From Paenibacillus arenosi (GTDB lineage: Bacteria > Bacillota > Bacilli > Paenibacillales > Paenibacillaceae), in NCBI RefSeq assembly GCF_014841135.1, contig NZ_JACYTN010000015.1, positions 48,817-112,816 on the forward strand: a DNA stretch of 64,000 bases. The letters are read 5' to 3'. Under the pieces are notes generated by a model, which saw only the letters and a list, made by a program, of their open reading frames with translations, searched no databases and had not been told where the DNA came from. Of this stretch, positions 35,030 to 43,788 are shown piece after piece; position 1 is the stretch's first letter, and every line of letters starts with the position of its first letter. Made by a program: the position numbers and the translations under genes.

Positions 35030-35968
35030 ATGATGAAGATTCGTCTCGTCAACGAAGGTATATTTACACCCATTGATGATATTAATACTACATTAACCGC
35101 ACCAGAAGAAGGTTTTTACTGGATTGATGCGGATTTGGATGACCTTGTCATACTCCAGCCATTATTTCAAATGCACGACTTGGCTGTAGAGGACTGTTTA
35201 AATGATGAGGAACAGCGTCCAAAAATGGAAATATATGAAGGTCATTATTTTATCGTTATCAACAGCATCCGATTTGACGATGAAGAAATCTTTCTTCGGG
35301 CCTTGAACATATTTTTAGGCAAACACTATATCATCACCATTACCAAACAAAAAATTAATGAACTCCGTACAGTTAAGCCTCTCTTGTGGGAGCAAGAAGT
35401 AAGCTCCGCTGACCGGATGTTATATCTTGTTATAGATACGGTAGTTGACAGCTACTTCAAAGTTGGCGATCGGATTGAAGCTAAGATCGAAAATTTGGAA
35501 GAAGAAGTGCTTGTGAATGCTAAAAAATCGCATTTGAACGAAATCATCAGTCTACGCAGTGAAATATTGTGGGTGAAGAAAGAATTAGCACCTCAGAAAG
35601 AGCTGCTGCTTGTCCTTTACCGCAAAGATTTGCGTTTAATTGATGACAACTTGCAGAAATATTTCAGGGATATTTATGAAGATGCCGTTAAAGTTGCCGA
35701 GACATTCGATACATTCCGCGACTTGATGGCGAACTTACGAGAATCTTATCAATCCAGCATTGCCAACCGCGCGAATGAAATTATGCGTGTATTTACAGCA
35801 ATGACAACGATATTCATGCCACTGACGTTCATTACCGGCATATACGGAATGAACTTCGATAATATTCCATTTATTCATTATAAATATGGAGCTGTGTTCC
35901 TGATCGGATTTATGTTCATACTTGGGACCATTATGCTCATCTGGTTCAAGAAGAAAGACTGGCTCTAA
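35030..35968 (+). CDS. corA: CorA family magnesium/cobalt transporter
   Basis: Divalent-cation channel of the inner membrane. The long cytoplasmic N-terminal funnel (to about residue 250) includes helical EAKIENLEEEVLVNA. Two C-terminal membrane segments follow, with the signature GMN at the end of the first (ITGIYGMNFDNIP) and a basic tail KKKDWL. 312 residues, typical. AAGGAG precedes two adjacent ATGs (35030 and 35033); either is possible. The long leader with its own ORF suggests post-transcriptional control. Confidence 0.93.
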   Translation: MMKIRLVNEGIFTPIDDINTTLTAPEEGFYWIDADLDDLVILQPLFQMHDLAVEDCLNDEEQRPKMEIYEGHYFIVINSIRFDDEEIFLRALNIFLGKHYIITITKQKINELRTVKPLLWEQEVSSADRMLYLVIDTVVDSYFKVGDRIEAKIENLEEEVLVNAKKSHLNEIISLRSEILWVKKELAPQKELLLVLYRKDLRLIDDNLQKYFRDIYEDAVKVAETFDTFRDLMANLRESYQSSIANRANEIMRVFTAMTTIFMPLTFITGIYGMNFDNIPFIHYKYGAVFLIGFMFILGTIMLIWFKKKDWL

Positions 35969-35982
35969 TCATACAGGAACTA

Positions 35983-36008
35983 TAGCCCGCGATAAAGCGG
36001 GCTTTTTT
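35983..36008 (+). terminator. Terminator of corA
   Basis: AGCCCGC and GCGGGCT form a stem with loop GATAAA, followed by TTTTTT. Confidence 0.93.
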
Positions 36009-36037
36009 CAATATCTGAATCATCCATTAAGTATTTA

Positions 36038-37108
36038 TTATACAGCTTTCGCTTCTACATCCACTCGCGACCTCGTTGAACTAGGTCGTGCGGAGCCCTG
36101 CTCTGTGCGGCTGCTATTACGTATTTGCATACGAACGAGCCGTATGTATTCATAGCGTCGCTGAATAATGGCGGAGGCATCCTTCAACGCTTCTTGGCCA
36201 AAAGTTTGAATATAGATCGGCTTCAAATAATCCATACCTAGCTGCTGCAGCGAATCCCCAATTCGGGTGCGCATCTCCGTATCAATCTCACTCAGGACAT
36301 GCTCTGCATAAGACATCATGTCATATCCTTCTTCAGACAATGCTTCAATACGAACAAGCAATTCGCGACGATCAACGTTCAAACGCTCCATAATCACTTC
36401 TGGCTCCAATTTTTGCTGGACAGCTTCGATTAGTGTTCGTTTATCAACAAGGCGATTGAATTCACCAGACATTTTCTGCTCTTCCTGCTGATATACCCAT
36501 TGCAAAAATGCCGCAGGACCTACCGCCGCACTTACCCAGTCCAATGGGAATGTCGTCCTGCGTGGAATCGGTGCTGTGATCGCTATAATGGCTTCACCAT
36601 AGGTATGAACCTTAGCCTCGCCAAATCCAGGGAGCTGCTTCAACTCCTCCACCGTTTGTGGGACGAATGCACTTACAAGCCGAAGCATACGATTCGTCGT
36701 AATCCAGTAAGGCGCGCGGCGAATGGAAGAAGCGACTTCTTTGCGCCATTGCACCAGCTTCTGATACAGCTCCTCATCTACATGTAAGTCTCCAAAACAA
36801 TGAATCCATTCGTTACGCTCCTTCATCCGACGTTCATGCTGCTGCGTATCCGGTGTAAATCCAAGTGTCGGCTCATAGCCTTTGCGCATTAAGCTTGCAA
36901 CACCTCGTCTAAGTGCCGCACACATCTCCGCCCATATATCTCCCTCATACCAAGTCGAATTGGCATCCTCTGTCTGATGATCCCAATCACCATCTTGTTC
37001 CCATAAAACGAGCCACTTCCCTTCTTCTTCACCCACCGTAACTAATCCACTCCGCACTTGCCCGGACACCTCTGCCCTTTCTAATCGCGACATCCATACA
37101 ATGATCAT
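36038..37108 (-). CDS. HRDC-domain protein, 356 aa
   Basis: The N-terminal part (1-110) is not recognised. Residues about 120-195 form an HRDC domain, a helical nucleic-acid-binding module of RecQ helicases and RNase D (LYQKLVQWRKEVASS, VPQTVEELKQLPGFGEAK). The C-terminal part contains a helix-turn-helix-like region (LIEAVQQKLEPEVIMERLNVDRRELLVRIEAL recalls the RecQ/YpbB tail; quoted in part only as LIEAVQQKL). No helicase or nuclease domain is present. The ATG at 37108 has AAGGAG 7 bases upstream; earlier in-frame ATGs do not. The nearest strong promoter (37251-37279) is followed by a terminator-like hairpin before this gene, which may act as an attenuator. Confidence 0.78.
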   Translation of the reverse strand: MIIVWMSRLERAEVSGQVRSGLVTVGEEEGKWLVLWEQDGDWDHQTEDANSTWYEGDIWAEMCAALRRGVASLMRKGYEPTLGFTPDTQQHERRMKERNEWIHCFGDLHVDEELYQKLVQWRKEVASSIRRAPYWITTNRMLRLVSAFVPQTVEELKQLPGFGEAKVHTYGEAIIAITAPIPRRTTFPLDWVSAAVGPAAFLQWVYQQEEQKMSGEFNRLVDKRTLIEAVQQKLEPEVIMERLNVDRRELLVRIEALSEEGYDMMSYAEHVLSEIDTEMRTRIGDSLQQLGMDYLKPIYIQTFGQEALKDASAIIQRRYEYIRLVRMQIRNSSRTEQGSARPSSTRSRVDVEAKAV

Positions 37109-37175
37109 GCTCATTCTCCTTTTCATCCATAATAATGTGTCATTCGTAACGCATCACAACGAAGGAATGATGCAT

Positions 37176-37244
37176 AAAAAAAGAAGCACCTCTCCTATGT
37201 CATCAGACATAAAAGAGGTGCTTCCTCATTCCGGTTATGAATTT
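37176..37244 (-). ncRNA. Candidate ~70-nt small RNA or transcription attenuator
   Basis: A consensus promoter fires toward the minus strand and the transcript would meet, about 20 bases on, a 19-base-pair hairpin (arms 37206-37224 and 37183-37201) followed by seven T residues (37176-37182). All 19 pairs hold only in minus-strand RNA, where two are G-U; plus-strand RNA would have C-A mismatches. The product is either a short terminated RNA or an attenuated leader of the HRDC gene, whose start lies 68 bases further. Confidence 0.55.
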
Positions 37245-37250
37245 ATTTCC

Positions 37251-37279
37251 ATTATAGGCAATCACAGCATTGCTGTCAA
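37251..37279 (-). promoter_or_regulatory. Consensus sigma-A promoter
   Basis: TTGACA, 17 bases, TATAAT on the minus strand, a perfect match to the sigma-A consensus. Predicted start near 37244. Confidence 0.85.
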
Positions 37280-37363
37280 CGCTCTTTCTAACCTACGAGA
37301 TTCCCAATTCAACTCTGCTTATGCTATGATGGAACGTATTGAGAATGAGGAGGTACCAACCTT

Positions 37364-37660
37364 ATGAGCGCTGAGCCATTGGATTTCTTATCAGACTTTA
37401 CCGAACAAACATCCACCCGCTTTGTCACGTTCATCGGTGAAAGTATGCATCGTTTCGATCTAGCTGTCACAACAACAAGCCGCTTCTACGGCAAGAAGCT
37501 TGTAACCGATCTCCAATCAGGATTGACTGCTATTCTTGGACAAGACGACCTTGAAGAGGAAGGATATTTGGAATCATTTTATCGCCTTGAGGAAGATGCA
37601 GCAGAAGATTTGCGACGATTCCTAGCTCTCGTCATCGGAGAGGCACACTTCACAGATTAA
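37364..37660 (+). CDS. DUF3055-like small protein, 98 aa
   Basis: A short acidic cytoplasmic protein with no membrane segment. The stretch RFVTFIGESMHRFDLAVTT followed by RFYGKKLVTDLQSGLTAILG resembles the DUF3055 family of Bacilli, whose function is unknown. GAGGAGG lies 9 bases before the ATG. It is alone on the plus strand between minus-strand genes, and a complex hairpin follows it. Confidence 0.75.
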   Translation: MSAEPLDFLSDFTEQTSTRFVTFIGESMHRFDLAVTTTSRFYGKKLVTDLQSGLTAILGQDDLEEEGYLESFYRLEEDAAEDLRRFLALVIGEAHFTD

Positions 37661-37714
37661 TTGACGTGATAAGGCACAGCATGAAAGTGAATATCTCAGG
37701 GGTATGAACATAAT

Positions 37715-37785
37715 AAGAGCCTAATCGCATTAGTCTTGATGCAGCAATTATAGTTGCATCTTGTCTAGCGCGACTAGGCTCTTCG
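37715..37785. terminator. Nested hairpin between convergent genes
   Basis: Outer arms AGAGCCTA/TAGGCTCT enclose an inner GATGCA/TGCATC stem. It lies after the DUF3055-like gene and just after the glycosidase stop, so it probably terminates both. T runs are weak. Confidence 0.5.
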
Positions 37786-37795
37786 CCGATTTTAT

Positions 37796-38974
37796 TTATG
37801 ATTTCGGTTGTTTAAACATAAGTACGTTACTAAGCAATCTTCCTGGTGAAGTAATCACTTTATTGTTTGCATACAAACCAGTTGAAGCACCACCGTCCAA
37901 GTTCATTGCCTGCTTAGCGCCGAGCTGCTTCCATACTTCTGCCCATTGTTTCATCGTAGCGCTACCTGTTGTCGCAAGCATAATCGAACCGTCTGGCATA
38001 ATACCAATTCCGCTTCGAGTAGCAGATAAGGTAAGTATTTTGTCTTGCTGGAAACCTTCCGCCTTTGGTTGAAGTGCAACACGGCCATCTTTCACTAAGC
38101 GAGGTCCTGCTCCTACCGCAGTCTGAACATCATGCCAGTCGACGGCTTGTCCGTCTTTATTCGTATATTCGAAGGCTTGCGTTACTTTGTCGCCTTTCTT
38201 GAAACGCTCTGCCATCTTCTTCTCTTTACCTGTATAAACGAGTACATAACCATCTTTAGGAATCGGAACATTTTGACCGCTAGTTACCGAGGTTACTTGG
38301 CCATTGCGAACGGTAACCGCATTACCGTATGCAAATCCGAGATGAGAACCGCGCATAGTCGTGAACATGATGGCCGAAGAGCTATTTTTAGCTGGCGTCC
38401 GATTGACGAAATAAGCATACCAGCCTTGCTCACGCGCCGTCTTCTCATTTGTCACGGTTCCACGCAATATAACCCGCAGCGTGTCCATCAACGCAGAACC
38501 GTCTTGTCGGAATCCAATCGTAGTTCCGTGGTTACCCACATGCTCAATACGACCGTTAATAATAACCGTGCCCCATGGCTCTGGTGCGCCATTGTACGCT
38601 TCAAAGTAAGTCGCATTAATACCAGCAACTGCTCGATGATTGCGCATCATTTCATTTAAGCTGGCAGCTGCCCCGTACTTTCCTTTACCAAATGCCGCGG
38701 TAGGCACGTAGCCTTTAGGAACATGGACGGTTTGCACAGCCATCGAACGACTGCCCACCTTTATAGACTTTGAGGACACACGTGGCGCAGCCAGTTTGGG
38801 TTTGCTTGCGATGGCAGTAGACATTTCAACTTTCCCAGCAATATTGCTTGATGCTGTAGGTACTGCGTACGCATTCATACTCGGCACGAGTAACATCGAC
38901 AGTACTGCTACCATAGTTAACGATTTGAATATGGGATTTACTCGATTTCTACGTTCAGACATTTCCTTGTACAT
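37796..38974 (-). CDS. Secreted phosphodiester glycosidase (NAGPA domain) protein, 392 aa
   Basis: The signal peptide (about 15-38, LTMVAVLSMLLVPSMNAYA) is followed by a NAGPA/DUF2233 domain from about residue 140: RAVAGINATYFEAYNGAPE, PWGTVIINGRI, GAGPRLVKDGR, RSGIGIMPDG and the terminal MNLDGGASTGLY. These are the family's conserved catalytic-site blocks. The human homologue uncovers mannose 6-phosphate. Bacterial members probably act on wall or exopolysaccharide phosphodiesters. The ATG at 38974 is preferred, with AAGGTAGAG upstream; the frame extends 99 bases further without a ribosome site. Confidence 0.87.
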   Translation of the reverse strand: MYKEMSERRNRVNPIFKSLTMVAVLSMLLVPSMNAYAVPTASSNIAGKVEMSTAIASKPKLAAPRVSSKSIKVGSRSMAVQTVHVPKGYVPTAAFGKGKYGAAASLNEMMRNHRAVAGINATYFEAYNGAPEPWGTVIINGRIEHVGNHGTTIGFRQDGSALMDTLRVILRGTVTNEKTAREQGWYAYFVNRTPAKNSSSAIMFTTMRGSHLGFAYGNAVTVRNGQVTSVTSGQNVPIPKDGYVLVYTGKEKKMAERFKKGDKVTQAFEYTNKDGQAVDWHDVQTAVGAGPRLVKDGRVALQPKAEGFQQDKILTLSATRSGIGIMPDGSIMLATTGSATMKQWAEVWKQLGAKQAMNLDGGASTGLYANNKVITSPGRLLSNVLMFKQPKS

Positions 38975-39024
38975 TTCATCTCTACCTTCCAAGTATATAC
39001 TCATATGTACATATAGTATAAACA

Positions 39025-39062
39025 AAAAGACAGCACATGTCTTCCAAAATGTGCTGTCTCTA
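39025..39062 (-). terminator. Terminator of the 5'-3' exonuclease gene
   Basis: GACAGCACAT and ATGTGCTGTC form a perfect stem, followed by TTTTTG on the minus strand. Confidence 0.9.
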
Positions 39063-39081
39063 TAAAGGACCACCTCAAGGA

Positions 39082-39978
39082 TTAAGATGTCATACCCAAG
39101 TAAGAAATCATACTTTTCATTTCCAAGCGTTCGAACATCGTTCCAACTAGATCTCGATCAGGCTCGAAAAGACAAGATTCAATTTCACATTGCAGTGGGA
39201 CATCACATTCAATACGAGCTAAGGAACGTGACAGATGCATCATCTCAAGGTCAGACTCGATCTTCGTTCGAACCCCTTTAGCCAACTCAGGCAAATTGCC
39301 CAGTATGCCTTCAATGCTTCCATACTGCTGGATAAGCTTCATAGCTGTCTTCTCGCCAATGCCTCGTACGCCCGGATAGTTATCAGATGGATCACCCATA
39401 AGTGCCTTCACATCAATAACTTGTTCGGATGTCAACTGACGCTCCTCCATTAAGAAATCAGGGCTATACACGGCATAGTTGCCTTGCCCCTTTTTCATAA
39501 TGATAACTTTCGTATGTTCATGAACCAACTGCAGCATATCCTGATCACCGGTCAGAACCAACACGTTGAATTGTTCACGATACTGACGAGCCAATGTACC
39601 TATACAATCGTCAGCCTCATAACCTTCACGAGAAATATTAGGAATATGGAAGGAATCCATCACATCTCGAATAAGTTGGAACTGCGGCACAAGATCTTCA
39701 GGACATTCTGGACGATTCGCTTTATAATCTGTAAATTGCTCTGAACGGAACGTCTTGCTGCTCAAGTCCCAACAACAAGCTATGTGTGTTGGTTTAAACC
39801 GTTGTACAGCGTCCCAGAAATAACGCATAAAACCAAAAACAGCATTTGTAGGCGTGCCGTCTTGCATACGACGGATTGATCCGCCATAGGCTGTTGCATA
39901 ATAAGCTCTAAATAATAAAGCCATCCCGTCGACTAGAAGCAGGGAAGGTCTTTGTTCATTCAATTCATTTGTATTCAT
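39082..39978 (-). CDS. 5'-3' exonuclease / flap endonuclease, PolA N-terminal type (YpcP-like), 298 aa
   Basis: Stand-alone FEN-like nuclease. The metal-binding acidic residues are in LLLVDGMALLFRAYYA, REGYEADDCIGTLA and LTGDQDMLQLV. The helix-hairpin-helix DNA-binding part is DPSDNYPGVRGIGEKTA. No polymerase domain follows, as in B. subtilis YpcP, which assists RNA-primer and Okazaki-fragment processing. GAGAGGAG lies 12 bases before the ATG. Own terminator. Confidence 0.9.
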   Translation of the reverse strand: MNTNELNEQRPSLLLVDGMALLFRAYYATAYGGSIRRMQDGTPTNAVFGFMRYFWDAVQRFKPTHIACCWDLSSKTFRSEQFTDYKANRPECPEDLVPQFQLIRDVMDSFHIPNISREGYEADDCIGTLARQYREQFNVLVLTGDQDMLQLVHEHTKVIIMKKGQGNYAVYSPDFLMEERQLTSEQVIDVKALMGDPSDNYPGVRGIGEKTAMKLIQQYGSIEGILGNLPELAKGVRTKIESDLEMMHLSRSLARIECDVPLQCEIESCLFEPDRDLVGTMFERLEMKSMISYLGMTS

Positions 39979-40102
39979 CGTTGTAGGCGGCTCCTCTCTA
40001 CTATCGTTGCATTAGTATAACATAGGCACTACGCTTGATCCGATAGAGGATGTTGCCAATAGCGATACCATTATCCATACACTTGTTATTATTATTTGAC
40101 TA

Positions 40103-40459
40103 CTATGACCATACATCCGCATATTGCTCTTCTTTGAAGCCAATCGTCGTCTTATTTCCATCCGTCACAATGGGGCGCTTAAGCAACTTTCCATTTTCAG
40201 ATAACAACTTATACTGCTCTTCAATCGCCATCCCCGGCAGCTTGTCCTTCAATTGCAGCGCTTTGTATACTTCACCAGACGTATTAAACCATTTCTTAAG
40301 CTCCAAGCCACTGCTTGCAACAAGCTTCTCCAACTCTTGAACAGTAGGAGGTTCCTCTACAATTGGAATTTGCTTGACGTTATGACCTTGATCCTTAAGC
40401 CATTTTACGGCTTTGCGGCATGTACTGCATTTCGAGTATTCATAAATAGTTAGATCCAT
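40103..40459 (-). CDS. ArsC/Spx/MgsR family thioredoxin-fold protein, 118 aa
   Basis: N-terminal thioredoxin-like fold with redox motif CSTC at residues 11-14 and the family arginine in LLKRPIVTDG near residue 95. The length fits stand-alone arsenate-reductase-like proteins (YusI group) as well as Spx regulators. Spx itself lacks the KRPI-DG context seen here, so a YusI-like oxidoreductase is more likely. The ATG at 40459 has GGGAGGAGA upstream. It follows the pseudouridine synthase gene and is probably co-transcribed. Confidence 0.85.
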   Translation of the reverse strand: MDLTIYEYSKCSTCRKAVKWLKDQGHNVKQIPIVEEPPTVQELEKLVASSGLELKKWFNTSGEVYKALQLKDKLPGMAIEEQYKLLSENGKLLKRPIVTDGNKTTIGFKEEQYADVWS

Positions 40460-40531
40460 CGTACATTCTCCTCCCGAATGTGCCACTACACGCGGCTCCG
40501 TGTTGCTAGCGCTCATAACCTTACTGTATGC

Positions 40532-41536
40532 TTACTGTTCTTGTCGTTCTGCTCTTTGTTCTAGCTCCTGCTCCAATTGGACCAAGTCCGCGGGCAGCGG
40601 TGCCGTAAAACAAACCCGTTCCCCTGTCATCGGATGATAGAAATGAAGCTCCGCTGCGTGCAAGGCATGTCGCTTCATCGATGTAAGTAGCTTCGTATCT
40701 GGGTTATAAAATTTATCGCCAATGAGCGGACAGCCAATATGTTTCATATGTACACGGATTTGGTGCGTTCGTCCGGTCTCTAGTACACATTTAATCTTAG
40801 CTGCCTCACCATTATAATTGGTAATCGTCTCGTAATGTGTCGTAGAAGGATACCCTTCCGGTGTAACAATGCGTAAATGACGCTCCTCAGGATCACGATC
40901 AATCGGTGCATGGACAGTCCCTTGAGCTGGTTGTGGATTACCTTCTACATACGCAACATAACGCTTAAATACATCGCCGCGCTGCAATTGTTCGGACAAT
41001 TGCTGATGTGCATAGGCATGCTTGGCAATAAGTAATACACCCGATGTCTCTTGATCCAATCGGTGCACAGGTCGAAAACGTGTCTGCTCACCTCGGCTGC
41101 GCCAGTAATGGACAATACCATTGGCTAAAGTGCCGTTTGGGAAACCATACGTAGGATGTACCACCAGATTTGGCGGCTTATGAACAACAAGAATATCTTG
41201 ATCTTCATAGATAACCTCAATTGGTATCGGTTCAGGCTGTATACTTTCTACTTGAGGTTCTGCAATACGGACACGAACAACATCTCCTGCCTGCAGTGGC
41301 TTATGACCGTAAGTAGAGCTTCCATTTACCGTTAGCCCTCCCTCGACACGCTTCAAACGCGTTATAAGTCGTCGTGACATGTTCAAGCGAGAAAGAAGCA
41401 CTGTACGAAGCATAATACCTGCTTCATCCTCAGAAATGCAATAGGTTAGCTCGGCAGCATCCCATGTCTCTGGTTGCACATCAGTCATTTCCTCTGAGCG
41501 ATTATCATCCTGCTGATCATTGAATGGATTACTCAT
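40532..41536 (-). CDS. RluA/RluD family pseudouridine synthase, 334 aa
   Basis: Isomerises specific uridines in 23S rRNA. The N-terminal S4 domain is RLNMSRRLITRLKRVEGGLTV (shown here only as SRRLITRLK, about residues 50-95). The catalytic motif is HRLDQETSG with Asp161, followed by KRYVAYVEG and LETGRTHQIRVHMKHIG. GAAGGGA precedes the ATG. Its start overlaps the adenosyltransferase stop by 8 bases. Target uridine not predictable. Confidence 0.92.
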   Translation of the reverse strand: MSNPFNDQQDDNRSEEMTDVQPETWDAAELTYCISEDEAGIMLRTVLLSRLNMSRRLITRLKRVEGGLTVNGSSTYGHKPLQAGDVVRVRIAEPQVESIQPEPIPIEVIYEDQDILVVHKPPNLVVHPTYGFPNGTLANGIVHYWRSRGEQTRFRPVHRLDQETSGVLLIAKHAYAHQQLSEQLQRGDVFKRYVAYVEGNPQPAQGTVHAPIDRDPEERHLRIVTPEGYPSTTHYETITNYNGEAAKIKCVLETGRTHQIRVHMKHIGCPLIGDKFYNPDTKLLTSMKRHALHAAELHFYHPMTGERVCFTAPLPADLVQLEQELEQRAERQEQ

Positions 41537-42122
41537 GCTGTCCCTTCTTCACTCCGGTGCGAAATACATGAGCACTCCTTGCATATTCCACGTCTTCCAC
41601 CATTGTCAATCCATTTACTCGTCGTGCCGCTGTAAAGAAATAATCAGACAAGCGATTCACATACTTCAGCACTTCTTGGTGGATGGACTCCTGGTGAGAC
41701 AATGTCACAATGCTGCGTTCTGCACGTCTGCATACCGTCCTACACACGTGAAGTGCTGCTGCTGCTGGATGACCTCCTGGCAAAATAAATCGGGTTAGGG
41801 GAGCATTGTCTGCCTCATGCTGATCAATCCACTTCTCTAAATTCGTCACCATCTCTGGCATAACTTTGAACACAGCTTTTCCTTGCGATTCATCAGCAAA
41901 GGCAAGATCCGATCCACAATCAAACAATTCATGCTGAATTTGCAGCAATTGTTCACGAAGCCCTTGCAATCGTTCATCATCACAAGCTGCATGTGCAACT
42001 GCAGTAAATGCATTTAGTTCATCTAATTCCCCATATGTATGTACACGGATATGATCCTTGGCTACGCGTCCACCCTTCAAAGCCGTTAATCCTTGGTCAC
42101 CCGTGCGTGTATAAATATTCAT
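41529..42122 (-). CDS. ATP:cob(I)alamin adenosyltransferase, PduO/MMAB type
   Basis: Makes adenosylcobalamin. 197 residues with the N-terminal signature MNIYTRTGDQGLTALKGGRV, the ATP-binding region LDELNAF, and the C-terminal RRAERSIVTL and LNRLSDYFF-like YVNRLSDYFFTAAR. The ATG at 42122 has AAGGAG 9 bases upstream; an ATG 9 bases earlier is too close to it. It overlaps the RluA gene and lies just downstream of a CobU-like gene, giving a small cobalamin-handling cluster. Confidence 0.93.
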   Translation of the reverse strand: MNIYTRTGDQGLTALKGGRVAKDHIRVHTYGELDELNAFTAVAHAACDDERLQGLREQLLQIQHELFDCGSDLAFADESQGKAVFKVMPEMVTNLEKWIDQHEADNAPLTRFILPGGHPAAAALHVCRTVCRRAERSIVTLSHQESIHQEVLKYVNRLSDYFFTAARRVNGLTMVEDVEYARSAHVFRTGVKKGQHE

Positions 42123-42199
42123 CCGATCCATCTCCTTACTCTCCTTGGTTGTCTCAGTAACTTGTAAACGAATGGTTCGCTACCGTACGCTGTGCTCCA

Positions 42200-42766
42200 C
42201 TATCCGCGGAACTTGTTCGCGCGCAATTCATGGGCAAGCCCTGCACTCATACGAAACCATTGATGGGATTGTTCTGCAAGCATGCGATTAAACTGGGCAA
42301 GCTGCATGTGATAGCAGCGTTCTCGTTGCGTCATAAAAGGGGTTATCGTCCCTGGTTCACCTGTTACAACGAATAACTTCCCCTGATAGGAAGAAATCGC
42401 ATATTCCAATAAGTGACGCTTTTCATTCATGAACTGCTCATATTGTTCATCTGATAAATCTTCCTGCTCTGACAGTTGCTCATGAACAGCTGTAAAATAT
42501 CGGTCAGCTCCGTCAACAACAACGACTCGCCGATCCGCCCTGAACACGTTCGATTCACGATTAATAACGTCCATAACTTGCGGCAATAACGTATCCGCCT
42601 TCACTGTCTTCCAGCGGAAACCACGCTCCCCTTCGAATACCTCTTGCTCAGATGACGAGGAACTGCCAACCACAACAAAAAGGCCTTCTCTGCCAAAGGA
42701 CGCCGCATAACGGAGTATAAAAAACGTCTTGCCGCTAGCGACATGGCCCGTAACCCCGATTATCAT
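42200..42766 (-). CDS. CobU-like P-loop protein (adenosylcobinamide kinase-related), 188 aa
   Basis: The Walker A motif GVTGHVASGKT is at residues 4-14 and a Walker-B-like VVVVDGADR is near residue 83. The C-terminal part, VTGEPGTITPFMTQRER followed by QLAQFNRMLAEQ, matches in layout the VGxGIVP...R...LNQxLA block of bifunctional CobU kinases. The guanylyltransferase histidine region is not clear. Being next to a cobalamin adenosyltransferase supports a cobalamin-salvage link. It is diverged and might have lost one activity. GGAGGG lies before the ATG. Confidence 0.65.
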   Translation of the reverse strand: MIIGVTGHVASGKTFFILRYAASFGREGLFVVVGSSSSSEQEVFEGERGFRWKTVKADTLLPQVMDVINRESNVFRADRRVVVVDGADRYFTAVHEQLSEQEDLSDEQYEQFMNEKRHLLEYAISSYQGKLFVVTGEPGTITPFMTQRERCYHMQLAQFNRMLAEQSHQWFRMSAGLAHELRANKFRG

Positions 42767-42861
42767 ATGTCATCCCTCCGTCCAGCCTTATCCATAACCA
42801 TAATCAAATTCCATCGCCATATTTCATTATGTATCGTCTCAAGCTGCACGTTCTTTATTCA

Positions 42862-43422
42862 TTAATTGCCTTCCAATACCTTCATTACTTCCATGGATTG
42901 TTCAGCATTCGGCGTATGTACGGGCACTACCAGTGACAGTCCATCTGCAGGAAGACCTAACTTCTTCAACCCTGCCAATGCATCAGCAGGCAAAGCATAT
43001 AAATGAGATTCTACAATATTCGTCTTAGAATCTCCTTCTTCCTTCACAACAATACCATCCATGACGCCTGTTGGGTATTGGCTGCTGTCAAAATGTCCAT
43101 CGAGCGGCAGTGTTCCTCCATTTTTGACATAACCTTGTATATCTTCGGAAGGAGCTAAAATAAGACTCTTTTCACCTACCATAAACTCTACCATCAGCTT
43201 CTGATGGCTGTATGTTGGAGCTACAACTACATCCACGGTAAATTTGTCTTTGAACTGATCATTCAAGCTGGTTTCTAACGAATCTACAACCTCGGCTGGC
43301 AGTGTAGTATGATTCATAATAAACATTGTTACATCCGCTTTGTCCTTACCACAACCACTTAACATCGTTACAAACAGAAGCATCAGCATCGCGCTAATGA
43401 TTCCCCTCTTCTGTCTACACAT
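42862..43422 (-). CDS. Predicted lipoprotein, 186 aa
   Basis: A lipoprotein signal with lipobox MLSGCG (Cys near residue 24) is followed by an alpha/beta domain of about 160 residues that I cannot assign. The sequence is rich in VVDSLETSL and VDVVVAPTYSHQKL-like segments, which hints at a periplasmic-binding-like half domain, but this is weak. GAGGAGA lies 7 bases before the ATG at 43422. It probably heads the transcript that continues into the CobU-like gene, 95 bases on. Confidence 0.8.
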   Translation of the reverse strand: MCRQKRGIISAMLMLLFVTMLSGCGKDKADVTMFIMNHTTLPAEVVDSLETSLNDQFKDKFTVDVVVAPTYSHQKLMVEFMVGEKSLILAPSEDIQGYVKNGGTLPLDGHFDSSQYPTGVMDGIVVKEEGDSKTNIVESHLYALPADALAGLKKLGLPADGLSLVVPVHTPNAEQSMEVMKVLEGN

Positions 43423-43488
43423 GATGGCGTCTCCTCTCTCCAATACGAATCACCATAATTCATTTCATCATACCATACAATTTACATA

Positions 43489-43517
43489 CAAAAAAAGAAG
43501 ACCCCTTAAAGGGGTCT
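43489..43517 (-). terminator. Terminator of the Spo0E-like gene
   Basis: AGACCCCTT and AAGGGGTCT form a perfect stem, followed by TCTTTTTTT on the minus strand, immediately at the stop codon. Confidence 0.92.
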
Positions 43518-43518
43518 C

Positions 43519-43788
43519 TTATGGATATGTTTTGTACGCATTAGATTTCATATATTCATTGATCTTGATATCAAGCATACTGCTGATTTCAATTACATTA
43601 TGTGCCGTAAACGATTGTTCTTCTTGAAACATTTGTTCCATCTGCTTGCGAAGTAGACAGATTTCTTGCTCAAGCATAAGCAGCTTTGACGAAACGTCCC
43701 TTGTTCTGCCCGACCATTTCGGATGATCGTTCACGTCTCGAAATATGGAATGTGTATAACGGTTTAACGTAAAGTCCGAACAAAACAA
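43519..43788 (-). CDS. Spo0E-like aspartyl-phosphate phosphatase candidate
   Basis: The last 50 residues form the Spo0E helical hairpin: LEQEICLLRKQMEQMF, a turn with SFTAHNV, and IEISSMLDIKINEYM, matching the family pattern SxxLDxxINEY. Such proteins dephosphorylate Spo0A-P and delay sporulation. The start is uncertain. TTG at 43788 has AAGGGGGG 7 bases upstream and gives about 89 residues. An internal ATG at 43677 would give a 52-residue protein of normal family size but has no clear ribosome site. The frame is open to 43833. Confidence 0.72.
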   Translation of the reverse strand: MFCSDFTLNRYTHSIFRDVNDHPKWSGRTRDVSSKLLMLEQEICLLRKQMEQMFQEEQSFTAHNVIEISSMLDIKINEYMKSNAYKTYP

